A stretch of 64,000 nt of DNA from Blastopirellula marina (GCF_002967765.1 NZ_PUHY01000012.1:620001-684000), one strand, 5' to 3'. Counted from the first letter of the stretch, positions 26,658 through 36,460 are shown. Made by a program: numbers and translations. Notes: generated from the letters alone by a model not told the origin.

Positions 26658-26901
26658 ATTCCCCGTTTCTCTCTTGGCGGAACATCGTCTCGTATCGCCG
26701 GTGCTGTCCACAAAGTCGATACGACCGTTCCCTGTCTTGCTGACGGCATGTCGCTTTGAAAACGTAGGTCATGACCGCTGGAGGCAGAGGGCGACACGGT
26801 CAAAATCTTGGCGATCGATCGAGATATTCGCTACGATCAGACCAGAACCCTGCGAGTTAGCTACTTCCAAGCATCCACCTCCTTAGCCATTTCGAGCCGA
26901 A

Positions 26902-27909
26902 ATGTTCGAGTCCGACGAATCTTGTCCTAGACCGCGCGGTCGCTGGCTGAAATACAGCATGCGAACGCTGATGGTCTTGGTTCTATTAATTTCGATTCCG
27001 TTGTCCTGGGTCGGTCGAGACGTCGTTCGCTCAATGCGGGAGTCGGCCGTCGAGCGTGCGATTCATGAAGCTGGTGGTGAAGCGATCTACGATTACTGGC
27101 AGCCAGACGAGTATGGCATGGTGGGTCAGCGAGTCGAACCAACCGGCGATTGGTGGGTGCGCAAATTGCTGGGAGATAACATCTATTCCTACGTGACGTG
27201 TGTCGACCTTCGAGATGTCGAAAACCCAGAAGTCTTGATACCGCGGCTACAGCATTTCACGCGGCTGAAGTATTTGCTTCTGCCCACCACAGTTGCGAGC
27301 GAGTCGTTAGTTGAAACGCTTAAGCAGCTCCCCGATCTGCAGCAATGCCGCTTGGACCTCAGCCCTTGCTCGCCAATCATTTTGTGGGAGTTGGCTCAGT
27401 GCCAGGGTATCGAGGCACTTCAACTACAAGCGAACGAATTGTCCGACAGCAGCGTCGATGTACTGCTTCAGTTCCCCGGTTTGAAGTCGCTGACGCTGCG
27501 GGAGACACCTATGACCGATGCCGCCATGCCGACGATCGCGAAGATAACGACCTTGAACGAGTTGGTTTTGGAAGATGCCCCTGAGATTACTAATGACGGT
27601 TTTCAAACACTGGAAAGCCTACCCCATCTCACCCGGTTTTTTGCTTCCGGAACGCAGATCGATGAAGGGTGCGTCGATAGCCTGCGGACTATGACCAACT
27701 TAGATAACTTGGAGATCACACCAGGTAAACTAAAGTTGGCGTACTATCCCTGGGGCCTGATTCGTCTCGACACCCGGCAGCAAGTTCGTGGCAAGCTGTT
27801 TCCACCTGATGGGCCACGTGAAGACTTGGTCCGCGTCGTCCACATCGAGGAAGATCTCATCAGCTTCGATCCCGACGACCTGATACTCCCCGAACAACCT
27901 TCCGAATAG
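26902..27909 (+). CDS. Anchored leucine-rich-repeat protein, array copy 1
   Basis: A 335-residue protein. The anchor is 'RGRWLKYSMRTLMVLVLLIS' then IPLSWVGRD, one transmembrane helix preceded by basic residues. After a short 'AGGEAIYDYW' segment comes the shared landmark 'WWVRKLLGDNIYSYV'. Ribonuclease-inhibitor-type repeats follow: 'LSDSSVDVLLQFPGLKSLTL', 'MTDAAMPTIAKITTLNELVL', 'ITNDGFQTLESLPHLTRFFA'. A charged 60-residue tail ends the protein. The repeats probably form a binding surface; side of the membrane and partner are unknown. First of five paralogues. Confidence 0.85.
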   Translation: MFESDESCPRPRGRWLKYSMRTLMVLVLLISIPLSWVGRDVVRSMRESAVERAIHEAGGEAIYDYWQPDEYGMVGQRVEPTGDWWVRKLLGDNIYSYVTCVDLRDVENPEVLIPRLQHFTRLKYLLLPTTVASESLVETLKQLPDLQQCRLDLSPCSPIILWELAQCQGIEALQLQANELSDSSVDVLLQFPGLKSLTLRETPMTDAAMPTIAKITTLNELVLEDAPEITNDGFQTLESLPHLTRFFASGTQIDEGCVDSLRTMTNLDNLEITPGKLKLAYYPWGLIRLDTRQQVRGKLFPPDGPREDLVRVVHIEEDLISFDPDDLILPEQPSE

Positions 27910-28022
27910 GTCATGAATTCCACCACCAAAAACTAATGCATTCTTTTCGACCAATCCGCTCGAATGGCGTACCATCAACCGAAGTCCGCCCAGCGTTTTC
28001 TCCTCCCACGATTCCCAGCGCC

Positions 28023-29297
28023 ATGTCCGATTCGACTTCTTCTACCAAACAACGACCCAAACGCCGCCGCTGGCTGAGCTTCAGCATCCGGGGGCTCATG
28101 TTTATGGTCTTACTTTTCGCGGTCTTGCTGGGGTGGCTAGGTCGAGATATCTATCAGCACAGCCGGGAGAAATCGATTTCCAAACAGATTGAGGCAACAG
28201 GAGGGAATGTATATTGGAACGGGCGTATTTGGTCTGATGATCCATTCGTTTCACAGTTCAGCGATCCTTTTGGCTCATCCTTGACTCGCTATCAGCAATG
28301 GATGGTCTGGGCGTATGGCGAGAATCTTTATGATCATATTCATTCGGTCGAGTTTTTCAGCTCGGAAAAAGAAAGTCTCCTTACTCAGTTTGTTGGCCTT
28401 CCGGAATTGAATAGCTTAACTATCGGACGTGGGAAGATCAGCGATGTTTCGGTCGATGCGATCGCTCAATTGAGGTCGTTGGAGCGATTGTCGTTCTACC
28501 ATACCGAGATCACTCCTTCGCAGTTGAAGCGGTTGAGTAAATTGCCGAGTCTTACAACGATAAATTTTCAGGGAACGCCAGACTACCTCGCAGCTCTGGC
28601 TCACTTTCCAAGACTTGAATCCATCACGATTCGATGCGACCACCTAACCAAAGAGTGTATCGCCTCGTTAGGTAACGTTCGAGGACTTATTGAATTTGAC
28701 GTGGGTTCAGAATCGTTACAACCTATTGGAAAAGCCGAACTAGTTGCTCTGGCAAGTCTCAACCAATGTCAAACGTTGCGCATTCACGACTTCTCCGTCG
28801 ACGATCAAGCCTTGGAGGCGATCAGCGAGATGACCTCCCTATCCGATCTGAAGATTGATACCAATGCCGTGAATCTTTCCATCTCAAATGAAGGATTGAA
28901 TTATCTTTGCAAGTTGACATCTCTTACTAGGTTGTCGATACCAAGTGCGAAGTTTGATGACAATTCGCTTGAAATTCTCAGTAAGCTCCCTTCAATTGAA
29001 GTTATTTCGTGTGAAGGAAGTAAAGTCACCGACGCTGGGCTGAAGCATCTCGAATCACTTCCAAACTTAAACGACCTATCAATTCCAGGCTGCCAGGTTT
29101 CTGCGAATGCAATTCGGTCTCTGACGACATCCACTTTTCTAGAACATCTGGATATCGGAGGACGTTCGAAGTGGCAATTAGATCACGTGTTAACTTTCAT
29201 ACCGGCGAGAAGAAGAATGCAGAGCGTCGAACTGCTCGATGACGAGACCGATGAATCGCCAGAAGTAAACCCAACTGGTGAAGGGGGCATTTTCTAA
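28023..29297 (+). CDS. Anchored leucine-rich-repeat protein, array copy 2
   Basis: A 424-residue paralogue. ATG 28023 (MSDSTSSTKQRPKRRRWLSF) is preferred to ATG 27936. The anchor is 'RRRWLSFSIRGLMFMVLLFA' followed by VLLGWLGRDIY. The 'TGGNVYWNG' segment and 'MVWAYGENLYDHIHSVEF' landmark come next, then at least eight repeats such as 'ISDVSVDAIAQLRSLERLSF', 'VTDAGLKHLESLPNLNDLSI' and 'VSANAIRSLTTSTFLEHLDI'. The stop abuts the GTG of copy 3, so these two are one translational unit. Confidence 0.85.
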   Translation: MSDSTSSTKQRPKRRRWLSFSIRGLMFMVLLFAVLLGWLGRDIYQHSREKSISKQIEATGGNVYWNGRIWSDDPFVSQFSDPFGSSLTRYQQWMVWAYGENLYDHIHSVEFFSSEKESLLTQFVGLPELNSLTIGRGKISDVSVDAIAQLRSLERLSFYHTEITPSQLKRLSKLPSLTTINFQGTPDYLAALAHFPRLESITIRCDHLTKECIASLGNVRGLIEFDVGSESLQPIGKAELVALASLNQCQTLRIHDFSVDDQALEAISEMTSLSDLKIDTNAVNLSISNEGLNYLCKLTSLTRLSIPSAKFDDNSLEILSKLPSIEVISCEGSKVTDAGLKHLESLPNLNDLSIPGCQVSANAIRSLTTSTFLEHLDIGGRSKWQLDHVLTFIPARRRMQSVELLDDETDESPEVNPTGEGGIF

Positions 29298-30443
29298 GTG
29301 ACCCAGACTCAAGATGCACAGCCCGTCCGACAACCAAAGCCTGCTCGTCGCCGCTGGCTGAGCTTCAGCATCCGGGGTCTGATGTTGTTCACGCTGCTGG
29401 TCAGTTGTCTACTTGGGTGGATCGGTCGCGATCTCTATCGCGCTCGTGCGGAAGAATCTTTAGTTTACGATATTCAACTGAACGGGGGACGAACGCGCTA
29501 TGACTATGTGTACGAAGTTCCACCACCCGCTCATCTCTGCTTGGTTCGAATCGAACTCAAACAACGCGAACCTAACGGGCATTGGTTGGCTCGCAAGATC
29601 TTAGGAAAGAACATCTATTCCTACATCACGATTGCCGACTTGCGTTGGGCCGATGATGCGAACCTGGTCTTGCCAAGAATCGCTACCTTCTCACGGCTAG
29701 AAGAACTGTCGATCGCAAACATTGCGTTAACCGACGCCTCGATCGAAGCGATTTCGCGTCTTCGTAAACTAAAAAGTATCACACTGGACGATGTCCAAAT
29801 CACTCCGGATCAAATGCAAAGAATCGCCGCAATTGATTCTTTGGATACCTTGTATCTAACCGGCAACAGTGCCACCGACGCGGTAATAGAACAAGTCGCG
29901 AGATTCAAGAACCTGAGAGATTTGACTCTCCGTAGCACGACACTTTCCGATCATGCCCTGGTGTCGCTGGCTCGTGCTCAGAGCTTGGAACAAATTCGAA
30001 TCGACGATTCCAAGCAGATTACCAACGACGGACTGGTAGCACTGCTCGATTTACCCAAACTGGAGTCCTTTAGCGCAAATGGGACTTCTATTACGAACTT
30101 CTGTGCCAGCACACTGGCCAAAATGCCAGTCCTTCGGGATGCAAGAATTTCAGCGGATGACCCCGACGTTGATTTTGGTGACTGGCGAAGTTACGAACTT
30201 TCGCCACTGGATGGATGCGACCGTTCTATTTCCATCATGAAAGACACCATTTGGTTGAACACGAAACAACCAATTGACGATACGTTCGTCAATAACTATC
30301 AACCACCACCGAGTCGCCCCTTACCGCCCCTCAAGGAACCACTTCCTCCAGCATTCGCCGACGTTTACAACGATCCGTTTGTTCCCTTCGATGCCGAGGC
30401 CAAAACAACCAAGTCTCTTGAAATGAAAGATCCCTTTCAATAA
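29298..30443 (+). CDS. Anchored leucine-rich-repeat protein, array copy 3
   Basis: A 381-residue paralogue starting with GTG directly after the stop of copy 2. The anchor is 'RRRWLSFSIRGLMLFTLLVS' then CLLGWIGRDLY, nearly identical to copy 2 at protein level, which points to a recent duplication. The landmark 'HWLARKILGKNIYSYI' precedes repeats like 'LTDASIEAISRLRKLKSITL', 'LSDHALVSLARAQSLEQIRI' and 'ITNDGLVALLDLPKLESFSA'. A Pro-rich stretch near residue 335 (PPPSRPLPPLKEPLPP) ends the protein. It converges with the propeller gene, with 4 bp between the stops. Confidence 0.85.
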   Translation: MTQTQDAQPVRQPKPARRRWLSFSIRGLMLFTLLVSCLLGWIGRDLYRARAEESLVYDIQLNGGRTRYDYVYEVPPPAHLCLVRIELKQREPNGHWLARKILGKNIYSYITIADLRWADDANLVLPRIATFSRLEELSIANIALTDASIEAISRLRKLKSITLDDVQITPDQMQRIAAIDSLDTLYLTGNSATDAVIEQVARFKNLRDLTLRSTTLSDHALVSLARAQSLEQIRIDDSKQITNDGLVALLDLPKLESFSANGTSITNFCASTLAKMPVLRDARISADDPDVDFGDWRSYELSPLDGCDRSISIMKDTIWLNTKQPIDDTFVNNYQPPPSRPLPPLKEPLPPAFADVYNDPFVPFDAEAKTTKSLEMKDPFQ

Positions 30444-30447
30444 CCCG

Positions 30448-31647
30448 CTACTTCGCCCCTTCGTTCAAAAACAGGAAACTACCCAGCTTCGAGGCGGTTA
30501 GCACATCCGTTCGTCCATCTCCATTGACATCGGTGGCTTGAATCTGCGTGCCGACGCCGGAGTTGTCGTCGATCAGGTGTGGGACGAATTTCACTTCGTC
30601 ATCTTTCGTTAACGTGCGCTCGAACCAATAGACCACCGGTGGGGCGCTCGGTTCGACGTCTCCTTCTGGTCCATGGGCCCAGCGGCGTTTACCGATGACG
30701 ATATCCTTTTTGCCATCCCCGTTGATGTCGGCCAAGTCCAACGCGTGGGGCTGACTGAAGGCGACTCCGTATTGGGCTTCTTCGCTGCGGTTACCCATGA
30801 TCGTGTGCTGCCGGAACGTTCGCTTTCCTTCCACGTTGATCTGCTCGAACCAGGCCAGGCCCCACTCGTGCCCGTTCAGCGCGGTGATCACATCGGTGTC
30901 TCCATCTTCGTCGACGTCGTCACAAAAAATCTGCGCGCCGCCGCGGTCGGTCGAAAACTTCTGCGCGTGGAACTTCCACAATGTGTTTCGCTCGGAAGGC
31001 TGCTCGTACCATCCATCGTTGATCACCAGGTCAGTGCGGCCATCGCCGTTGATGTCGCCGACGCCTTCCCCGTGGTAGAACTGCGGCCAGTCTCCTTTTT
31101 CGCCCATCGGCTGAAACCGCCAAGGCCGGCGAGGCTCGGTCTCGTTCGCTTCGATCCAGCCCCATTGGCCCTCCCAATGACAGATCACTTGCACGTGACC
31201 ATCGCCATGCAAATCGACCAGGGTAGGGGACTCGCCGCGGACACGCTCGAAGGCGAAATGCTTCTTCCAAGCGGCCTCGTGCTGGCCAGGATTTTCGTAC
31301 CAATAGGCGGCATGCTTGTGAACTCGCCCCAAGACTAAGATGTCAAGCCAGCCGTCGCCAGAGAAGTCGTGCACAAAGCTGAACATGCTGTTCGACGGGC
31401 TCACTTCCGGGGGTAGCTTCGCAGCCGGATAGAACTCGTGGGCCTTCTTAAACGTCGGCCCGGCATACCAGAATGGCCCCGCCACAATGTCGGTGTGGCC
31501 ATCCCGGTTGATGTCGCCGGCTTGGATACCATCGCAGTAGTAAGCATCGGTCAGCACGATCTTTTGAAACTTCACCGAGTCAGGCTCTTCCGCCGAAAGA
31601 ATCGTCGTGCTAATGGCAGCAAGAACGATCGACATGAAACGCAACAT
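30448..31647 (-). CDS. Secreted seven-bladed FG-GAP/VCBS propeller protein
   Basis: A 399-residue exported protein. The signal peptide is MLRFMSIVLAAISTTILSAE. Seven Asp-rich metal-binding loops of the D-x-[DN]-x-D-G kind are readable in order: DINRDGHTDI, DFSGDGWLDI, DLHGDGHVQV, DINGDGRTDL, DVDEDGDTDV, DINGDGKKDI and DVNGDGRTDV. That number fits one seven-bladed beta propeller with Ca ions in the loops, as in FG-GAP/VCBS families. No catalytic domain is attached. It is read against the flanking LRR genes and so has its own promoter upstream of 31647. It may bind glycans or surface proteins (inference). Confidence 0.9.
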   Translation of the reverse strand: MLRFMSIVLAAISTTILSAEEPDSVKFQKIVLTDAYYCDGIQAGDINRDGHTDIVAGPFWYAGPTFKKAHEFYPAAKLPPEVSPSNSMFSFVHDFSGDGWLDILVLGRVHKHAAYWYENPGQHEAAWKKHFAFERVRGESPTLVDLHGDGHVQVICHWEGQWGWIEANETEPRRPWRFQPMGEKGDWPQFYHGEGVGDINGDGRTDLVINDGWYEQPSERNTLWKFHAQKFSTDRGGAQIFCDDVDEDGDTDVITALNGHEWGLAWFEQINVEGKRTFRQHTIMGNRSEEAQYGVAFSQPHALDLADINGDGKKDIVIGKRRWAHGPEGDVEPSAPPVVYWFERTLTKDDEVKFVPHLIDDNSGVGTQIQATDVNGDGRTDVLTASKLGSFLFLNEGAK

Positions 31648-31772
31648 GGCTGGGGCTCGCGAGAAGGAAATGGTTTTGGCAGGAATCGAAGTCCAACAAT
31701 TTGTGGCATCGACGGAAAGACTTCGCTACGATCGATGAGGAGCCCTTCAATGTACTCTGATCCAACACAATC

Positions 31773-33044
31773 ATGAACGAAGTTCCCACTAAAAATCCCC
31801 GAAGAAAACGCCGCTGGATCAGCTTTAGCCTGCGGGCGATGCTGGTCCTGATTACGCTTGTTTGTGTGCTACTGGGTTGGTTAGGACGCGACGTCTATCA
31901 ATATCGACAACGAAAAGCACTGATCGAACGAATCGTAAGCGCCGGTGGCCATTACTCAATTTCCGGATTTGAATACGACGTAGCGAATACTAACGCAGAC
32001 CCGCGCGGATTCAAAGAAAGGCTGCTCGCCTGGTGGTTTGGTCCCGAGTTTCACCTGCGTGACATCGACGCCGTCAGCCTGCAAGAAGGCGATCATAGCG
32101 TACTCCTCGAAGATCTTGCCGAATTACATACGATCCAAAGTCTAGTGCTATCCGGAGCAGAAATCACAAAAGAAACGGCTCAGACCCTGTTGGCGATGCA
32201 GTCGCTCAGCGAAGTCCGAATCTATTCGACGAACATCACGCCGAAGGAGCTGACTAGAATCAAATCGCTGAGTGCGCTGCAAGGGTTACAACTCTATTCC
32301 GAAGCCGCAAACGACAAGAACATTGCCCTACTAAAACATTTTCCTGGCCTAACCTGGTTGAAAATGGGCAATGGTTCGTTGACGGACGAAGGATTGCGTT
32401 CTCTGAAGGATTGCCCTCGTTTGCGCTACTTGCATCTGGGAGGTTTTGCGAATGTGACCGACGAAGGTCTGAAAGAGCTCGGCGGTGTGGTGCTGCTGGA
32501 ATCACTCACACTTGTGCAGTTACCTTTGACCGACACGACATGGGAAGGCATCGGACAATTGACGGCCCTGCAAGAATTACGATTCGTCGGCTCGCGTGAT
32601 ATGATTCAGAATACTTCCGAAGGGCTCGAACAACTACGCAAATTGCGACAACTACGAAATCTGCATCTCCCGTTTGTTTCCTTCGACGACCACTCCTGCG
32701 AGATCCTGGGCGGACTTACCAACCTGCAACAGATCACGTGTGATGGCACAGCGATCACCGATGTCGGCATCGATCAGCTCGATGCGCTTTCGGGCCTCGA
32801 AAGTTTGAATATTCCCGGGGCAACAATCACCATGGACGGCCTCAACCGACTCTCCAAGATGCCCTCACTGTCGCATCTTCAATTAGGTGGTACGCTCGAT
32901 ATGCAGTTCAGTAAGAGCGGTCGTTGGAGGCCTTTTGGCATTGACAATTTTGGTACAGGCAACGCTGGTTATGGTGACGCTGATTCCTTGGTGGCACCTC
33001 AGGTTGATTTCGATTCGTTTGTACCGGAGGTGAGAATCGATTAG
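31773..33044 (+). CDS. Anchored leucine-rich-repeat protein, array copy 4
   Basis: A 423-residue paralogue. The anchor is 'KRRWISFSLRAMLVLITLVC' then VLLGWLGRDVYQYRQRK; the 'AGGHYSISG' segment and 'LLAWWFGPEFHLRDIDAV' landmark follow. Repeats are regular: 'LTDEGLRSLKDCPRLRYLHL', 'VTDEGLKELGGVVLLESLTL', 'ITDVGIDQLDALSGLESLNI' and 'ITMDGLNRLSKMPSLSHLQL'. The stop is 3 bp before the ATG of copy 5. Gene order and spacing indicate a two-gene unit on the right side of the propeller gene. Confidence 0.86.
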   Translation: MNEVPTKNPRRKRRWISFSLRAMLVLITLVCVLLGWLGRDVYQYRQRKALIERIVSAGGHYSISGFEYDVANTNADPRGFKERLLAWWFGPEFHLRDIDAVSLQEGDHSVLLEDLAELHTIQSLVLSGAEITKETAQTLLAMQSLSEVRIYSTNITPKELTRIKSLSALQGLQLYSEAANDKNIALLKHFPGLTWLKMGNGSLTDEGLRSLKDCPRLRYLHLGGFANVTDEGLKELGGVVLLESLTLVQLPLTDTTWEGIGQLTALQELRFVGSRDMIQNTSEGLEQLRKLRQLRNLHLPFVSFDDHSCEILGGLTNLQQITCDGTAITDVGIDQLDALSGLESLNIPGATITMDGLNRLSKMPSLSHLQLGGTLDMQFSKSGRWRPFGIDNFGTGNAGYGDADSLVAPQVDFDSFVPEVRID

Positions 33045-33047
33045 CGG

Positions 33048-34343
33048 ATGACCGAAGTGATCTCCCAACCCCGCCGCCGCTGGCTTAGCTTCAGCCTGCG
33101 GGCCTTGCTGGTGCTGATGACAATCCTGTGCGTGCTTCTCGGGTGGATCGGGCCGAAGTGGCTGGAGATGAAGCGGGAAGAGGCGGCCGTCAAGAAAATA
33201 TTAGAGCAGCATGGCTGGGCCCATTACGACTACCAAGAAGAGGCGATTCTCAGCCCGACGCCTCCAACGCCGAATGGACCTTACCTGTTTCGTTATCTGT
33301 TTGGCGATCATATTTTCTCGCACGTTGTCTCGGTCGGGCTAAGGCACCAGGATGAACGGGACGAGAGTACTCGGCCTGATCCGAACCAGTTGGTATCGGT
33401 GCTGCCTAATCTCAAGCATGTTCGCTGGATGTGGTTTGAACATAGTTATCCTCTGCAAGAGGAAACGCTGAAGTGCTTGCTGAACTACGACACGCTGGAA
33501 ACGTTGACCCTGGACAATTCTGGCATCTCAGCCGATCAGCTTGCCAGGTTTGCGGTTATCGATTCAATCACTCACATCGACTTAACTGGAGAGGATGCGT
33601 CCGATGCCCACTTGGCGAAGCTATCGCAGTTTCCTAACCTCACATCGCTGTCGATTGATGTCGATGTCATGTTCAATCCCAACAGTGCGCAGCATACCCC
33701 AGCCGGCGTTCGCCGTTTGGGTAAGATCGCCACGCTCGAATCGTTGACCTTGCGATCACTCCCACGCAACTCGGATGAAGCGATGGCGGCACTGGTTCAG
33801 CTGAAGCACTTGAAGAAGCTCGACACGGACGAGATGTGCGGATTCGATAGCAGCTTGACCGAACAGTGTCTGCTGTCTGTGCTTCAAATCGAATCGCTAG
33901 AAGAACTCCATATGCGTTTTAAAAACACCAAGGTTCGTTTTCACCCTGAACAATACAAGGGGCTGGAGCGTTTGACGAAACTCAAGGTCTTGTGCCTGGA
34001 AGGGGCTAATGTTCATGACGAGATCATGCCTGTTGTTGGCAAACTGAGTAGCCTGGAAACGCTGAATCTCAATCGAAGTTGGATCACCGGCGAAGGGGTC
34101 AAATTCTTGACACGTCTGAAGAACTTGAAGCGTTTAGCACTAACCAACACCGGATTTGAGATCGATGATCTCTCGCTACTTGAGCAACTTGATTCGTTAG
34201 AAATTCTGGCAATCGGTCTCAACCATGGTTTTACTGACAAACGATTGCAAGAAGCTGGTTATGTCGCTTCCAGTTACTCGTTTGGCGGTTGGGTTTCGCT
34301 CGATCTAGCAAGCGAAAAATACGAACGAGTCACCAATAAGTAG
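33048..34343 (+). CDS. Anchored leucine-rich-repeat protein, array copy 5
   Basis: A 431-residue paralogue. The anchor is 'RRRWLSFSLRALLVLMTILC' then VLLGWIGPKWLEMKREEAAV; the landmark is 'LFRYLFGDHIFSHVVSVGL'. Repeats include 'ISADQLARFAVIDSITHIDL', 'ASDAHLAKLSQFPNLTSLSI', 'VHDEIMPVVGKLSSLETLNL' and 'ITGEGVKFLTRLKNLKRLAL'. The first gene to the right (34631) is unrelated, so this ends the array. No terminator was recognised in the 287-bp gap that follows. Confidence 0.86.
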   Translation: MTEVISQPRRRWLSFSLRALLVLMTILCVLLGWIGPKWLEMKREEAAVKKILEQHGWAHYDYQEEAILSPTPPTPNGPYLFRYLFGDHIFSHVVSVGLRHQDERDESTRPDPNQLVSVLPNLKHVRWMWFEHSYPLQEETLKCLLNYDTLETLTLDNSGISADQLARFAVIDSITHIDLTGEDASDAHLAKLSQFPNLTSLSIDVDVMFNPNSAQHTPAGVRRLGKIATLESLTLRSLPRNSDEAMAALVQLKHLKKLDTDEMCGFDSSLTEQCLLSVLQIESLEELHMRFKNTKVRFHPEQYKGLERLTKLKVLCLEGANVHDEIMPVVGKLSSLETLNLNRSWITGEGVKFLTRLKNLKRLALTNTGFEIDDLSLLEQLDSLEILAIGLNHGFTDKRLQEAGYVASSYSFGGWVSLDLASEKYERVTNK

Positions 34344-34630
34344 GTAGTGCGTCGGAATACTACTGACGCCTGCGCCGCCTATCCAACAGGGGCGACCAAC
34401 GGAAGCCCACGATTCGTGGCAAGTCGGTCCCTAGCAAAGTTGAGTTACTTGCGCAGACAACGATAGGAGTAGATCGATCCGTTTTTCTTTTCACGTTATG
34501 ACACTCACTGCAACATAAGAAATGGCTCATCTTGGTACCTTATCCCCAGGCTATGGGTTGAGAGGTGTGCTAGGTCGGAATAGCATGCCTTCACCTTCCC
34601 TTCCTACCGGTATTTAAGAGGCCGTGATTC

Positions 34631-35878
34631 GTGACTTTGGACCGACGCTTATTTCTGCAGTCTTCTTCCTTGATTCTCGCCGGTGGTATCACGCAATTGA
34701 TTGGGCCGGATGGTTATGCCCTGGGTGCCCCAAAGTTTGCTGAGAATCCGATATTTCATCCTCGGGCATTGATGGCGACTTGGTCGCAAGATCCAACGAC
34801 CACCATGACCTTGCAGTGGCTTGGTGAAAACGAACAAGACGGACTCATGCGCAATCTGTGGTACCGGCAAAGCGGACACAAAACTTGGCGCGAAGTCCCG
34901 CATAAGGCACGTCGCTTTCCTCACACGGACCTGTGGCAGTTTCGGGCCGAGCTTACCGGTCTGGCCTCCGACGCGACCTATCGGATTCGTGTCGGCCTCG
35001 ACTCAAAGCAGGAGAGCATTCGAACGATGCCTGCCGAAGCAACCGATGAAATCACGTTCGTCTCTGGCGGCGACAGCGGTTCAGGAAGTGCTGCACGCCG
35101 TACGAATAAACTGGCCGCCATTCAATCGCCTCGGTTCGTGATTTTGGGAGGTGACTTGGCATATGAGAACGGTGCTTCCGCTAAGGTCTTCCTGAAGTTC
35201 ATCGACAACTATTCGGCCGACCTGCGTGATGAACGCGGCCACCTAATTCCTTTAGTTGCATGCATTGGCAATCACGAGACCGTCGGCTTTTACTACAAAA
35301 CTCGCAACGAAGCCCCGTTCTTCTATGCCATGTTCGATGGGTTGTATTCCGATACCGGTTATGCCACGCTCGATTTTGGTGACTATCTCTCGCTCGTGTT
35401 GATGGACACCGGTCACACCTCGCAGATCTCAGGCGATCAAACCGATTGGCTCGAGCGTCAATTGAAGCAGCGAGAAGATCATCCAAACGTTTTCTTGGTG
35501 AATCACGTACCGATGTACCCATGTGTAAGAAGCGCTGACGACAAGCTTCACGCGTCGATGCGAAAGCACTGGAGTCCGCTGCTGGAGCGCTACAACGTCG
35601 ATGCTGCGTTGGAGCATCACGATCATGCTTTCAAACGAACGCATCGTATGCTCGATGGTTTGGTAAATGACCGTGGCGTGTTGTATCTTGGGGATGGTTC
35701 GTGGGGTAAAATCCGTAGTCCAGAAGGACCTGAGAAGAGGCCATTCCTCGCCAAGTCGACTGAGTCATACCATATGTCGCTCCACCGTCTGGCAGGTAAA
35801 GACCGTTTTCATTTGGCCTTATCAGATCGAGGCAAAGTGGTCGATGTGGTTCATACCCAGAAGCTGGCTCGGACGTAG
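34631..35878 (+). CDS. Purple-acid-phosphatase-like metallophosphoesterase, Tat-type signal
   Basis: A 415-residue exported metal-dependent phosphatase. The start is GTG at 34631; 'LDRRLFLQSSSLILAGG' is a twin-arginine-type signal. A fibronectin-III-like N-terminal domain (about 40-135) precedes the calcineurin-like domain with metal ligands in 'GGDSG' (146-150), 'GGDLAYEN' (173-180), 'GNHE' (213-216), 'VNHVPMY' (H292) and 'HHDH' (329-332, in place of the usual GHxH). The order fits bacterial purple acid phosphatases. The first Gly of the last motif is replaced by His, which is a small oddity. It likely liberates phosphate from organic esters in the periplasm. Confidence 0.9.
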   Translation: MTLDRRLFLQSSSLILAGGITQLIGPDGYALGAPKFAENPIFHPRALMATWSQDPTTTMTLQWLGENEQDGLMRNLWYRQSGHKTWREVPHKARRFPHTDLWQFRAELTGLASDATYRIRVGLDSKQESIRTMPAEATDEITFVSGGDSGSGSAARRTNKLAAIQSPRFVILGGDLAYENGASAKVFLKFIDNYSADLRDERGHLIPLVACIGNHETVGFYYKTRNEAPFFYAMFDGLYSDTGYATLDFGDYLSLVLMDTGHTSQISGDQTDWLERQLKQREDHPNVFLVNHVPMYPCVRSADDKLHASMRKHWSPLLERYNVDAALEHHDHAFKRTHRMLDGLVNDRGVLYLGDGSWGKIRSPEGPEKRPFLAKSTESYHMSLHRLAGKDRFHLALSDRGKVVDVVHTQKLART

Positions 35879-35914
35879 TCGATATCGCCCCTCAAACTTC
35901 ATGCGTGCCTCTTT

Positions 35915-36460
35915 ATGTTCGATTTTCTGTTTCGCCGCGGTAATCCTACCAACGATTGGCAGCGTTCCGCGCACTTGAGCCTGTCGGCGTCCCTCGATGT
36001 TCCGGAATTTAAGGGACTTCCGCTAGGAGCAAGTTTCGATCGCGTCTCGGAGTTAGGCCGAGACGATGCCGTCGAGTTTGGCTCGCATTGCTACTACGAT
36101 TTGGGAGTTGCCATTGAGCGATCGAATGAGAATTCCATCAGCGGATTCACAATCGTGTTGCTGGATGAAGAAGGGGACAAATTCCAACCGTATCGTGGTG
36201 AACTCCTCTGGCAGGGAGAACCGCTCGACTACCTACAATTGACGCAAGAGAACTTGGCGGAGACCCTAGGCGAGTGGTACTGGATCGATACAGACGAAGA
36301 CGAGTCGATTATCTTCTATGAATTTCCCTCGCACGAAATTCAGATCGAGCTCACGCTCTCTGGTCACATCAAACGGTTTCTCGTTTATCAGGAAGCAATG
36401 TTGGCCGATCCGCAACAGTGGGATTCGTATGGAATTACGAAGCCTTGGATCAATGATTAG
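35915..36460 (+). CDS. Hypothetical acidic protein
   Basis: A 181-residue, strongly acidic cytoplasmic protein beginning MFDFLFRRGNPTNDWQ. The body has beta-rich segments 'VPEFKGLPLGASFDRVSELG', 'YYDLGVAIERSNENSISGFT', 'FYEFPSHEIQIELTLSGHIK'. No known motif was recognised. The start lies 37 bp after the phosphatase stop, but no strong ribosome-binding site is present (AGCC TCTTT upstream). It converges with the DUF1963 gene. The two may have related but unknown roles. Confidence 0.68.
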   Translation: MFDFLFRRGNPTNDWQRSAHLSLSASLDVPEFKGLPLGASFDRVSELGRDDAVEFGSHCYYDLGVAIERSNENSISGFTIVLLDEEGDKFQPYRGELLWQGEPLDYLQLTQENLAETLGEWYWIDTDEDESIIFYEFPSHEIQIELTLSGHIKRFLVYQEAMLADPQQWDSYGITKPWIND

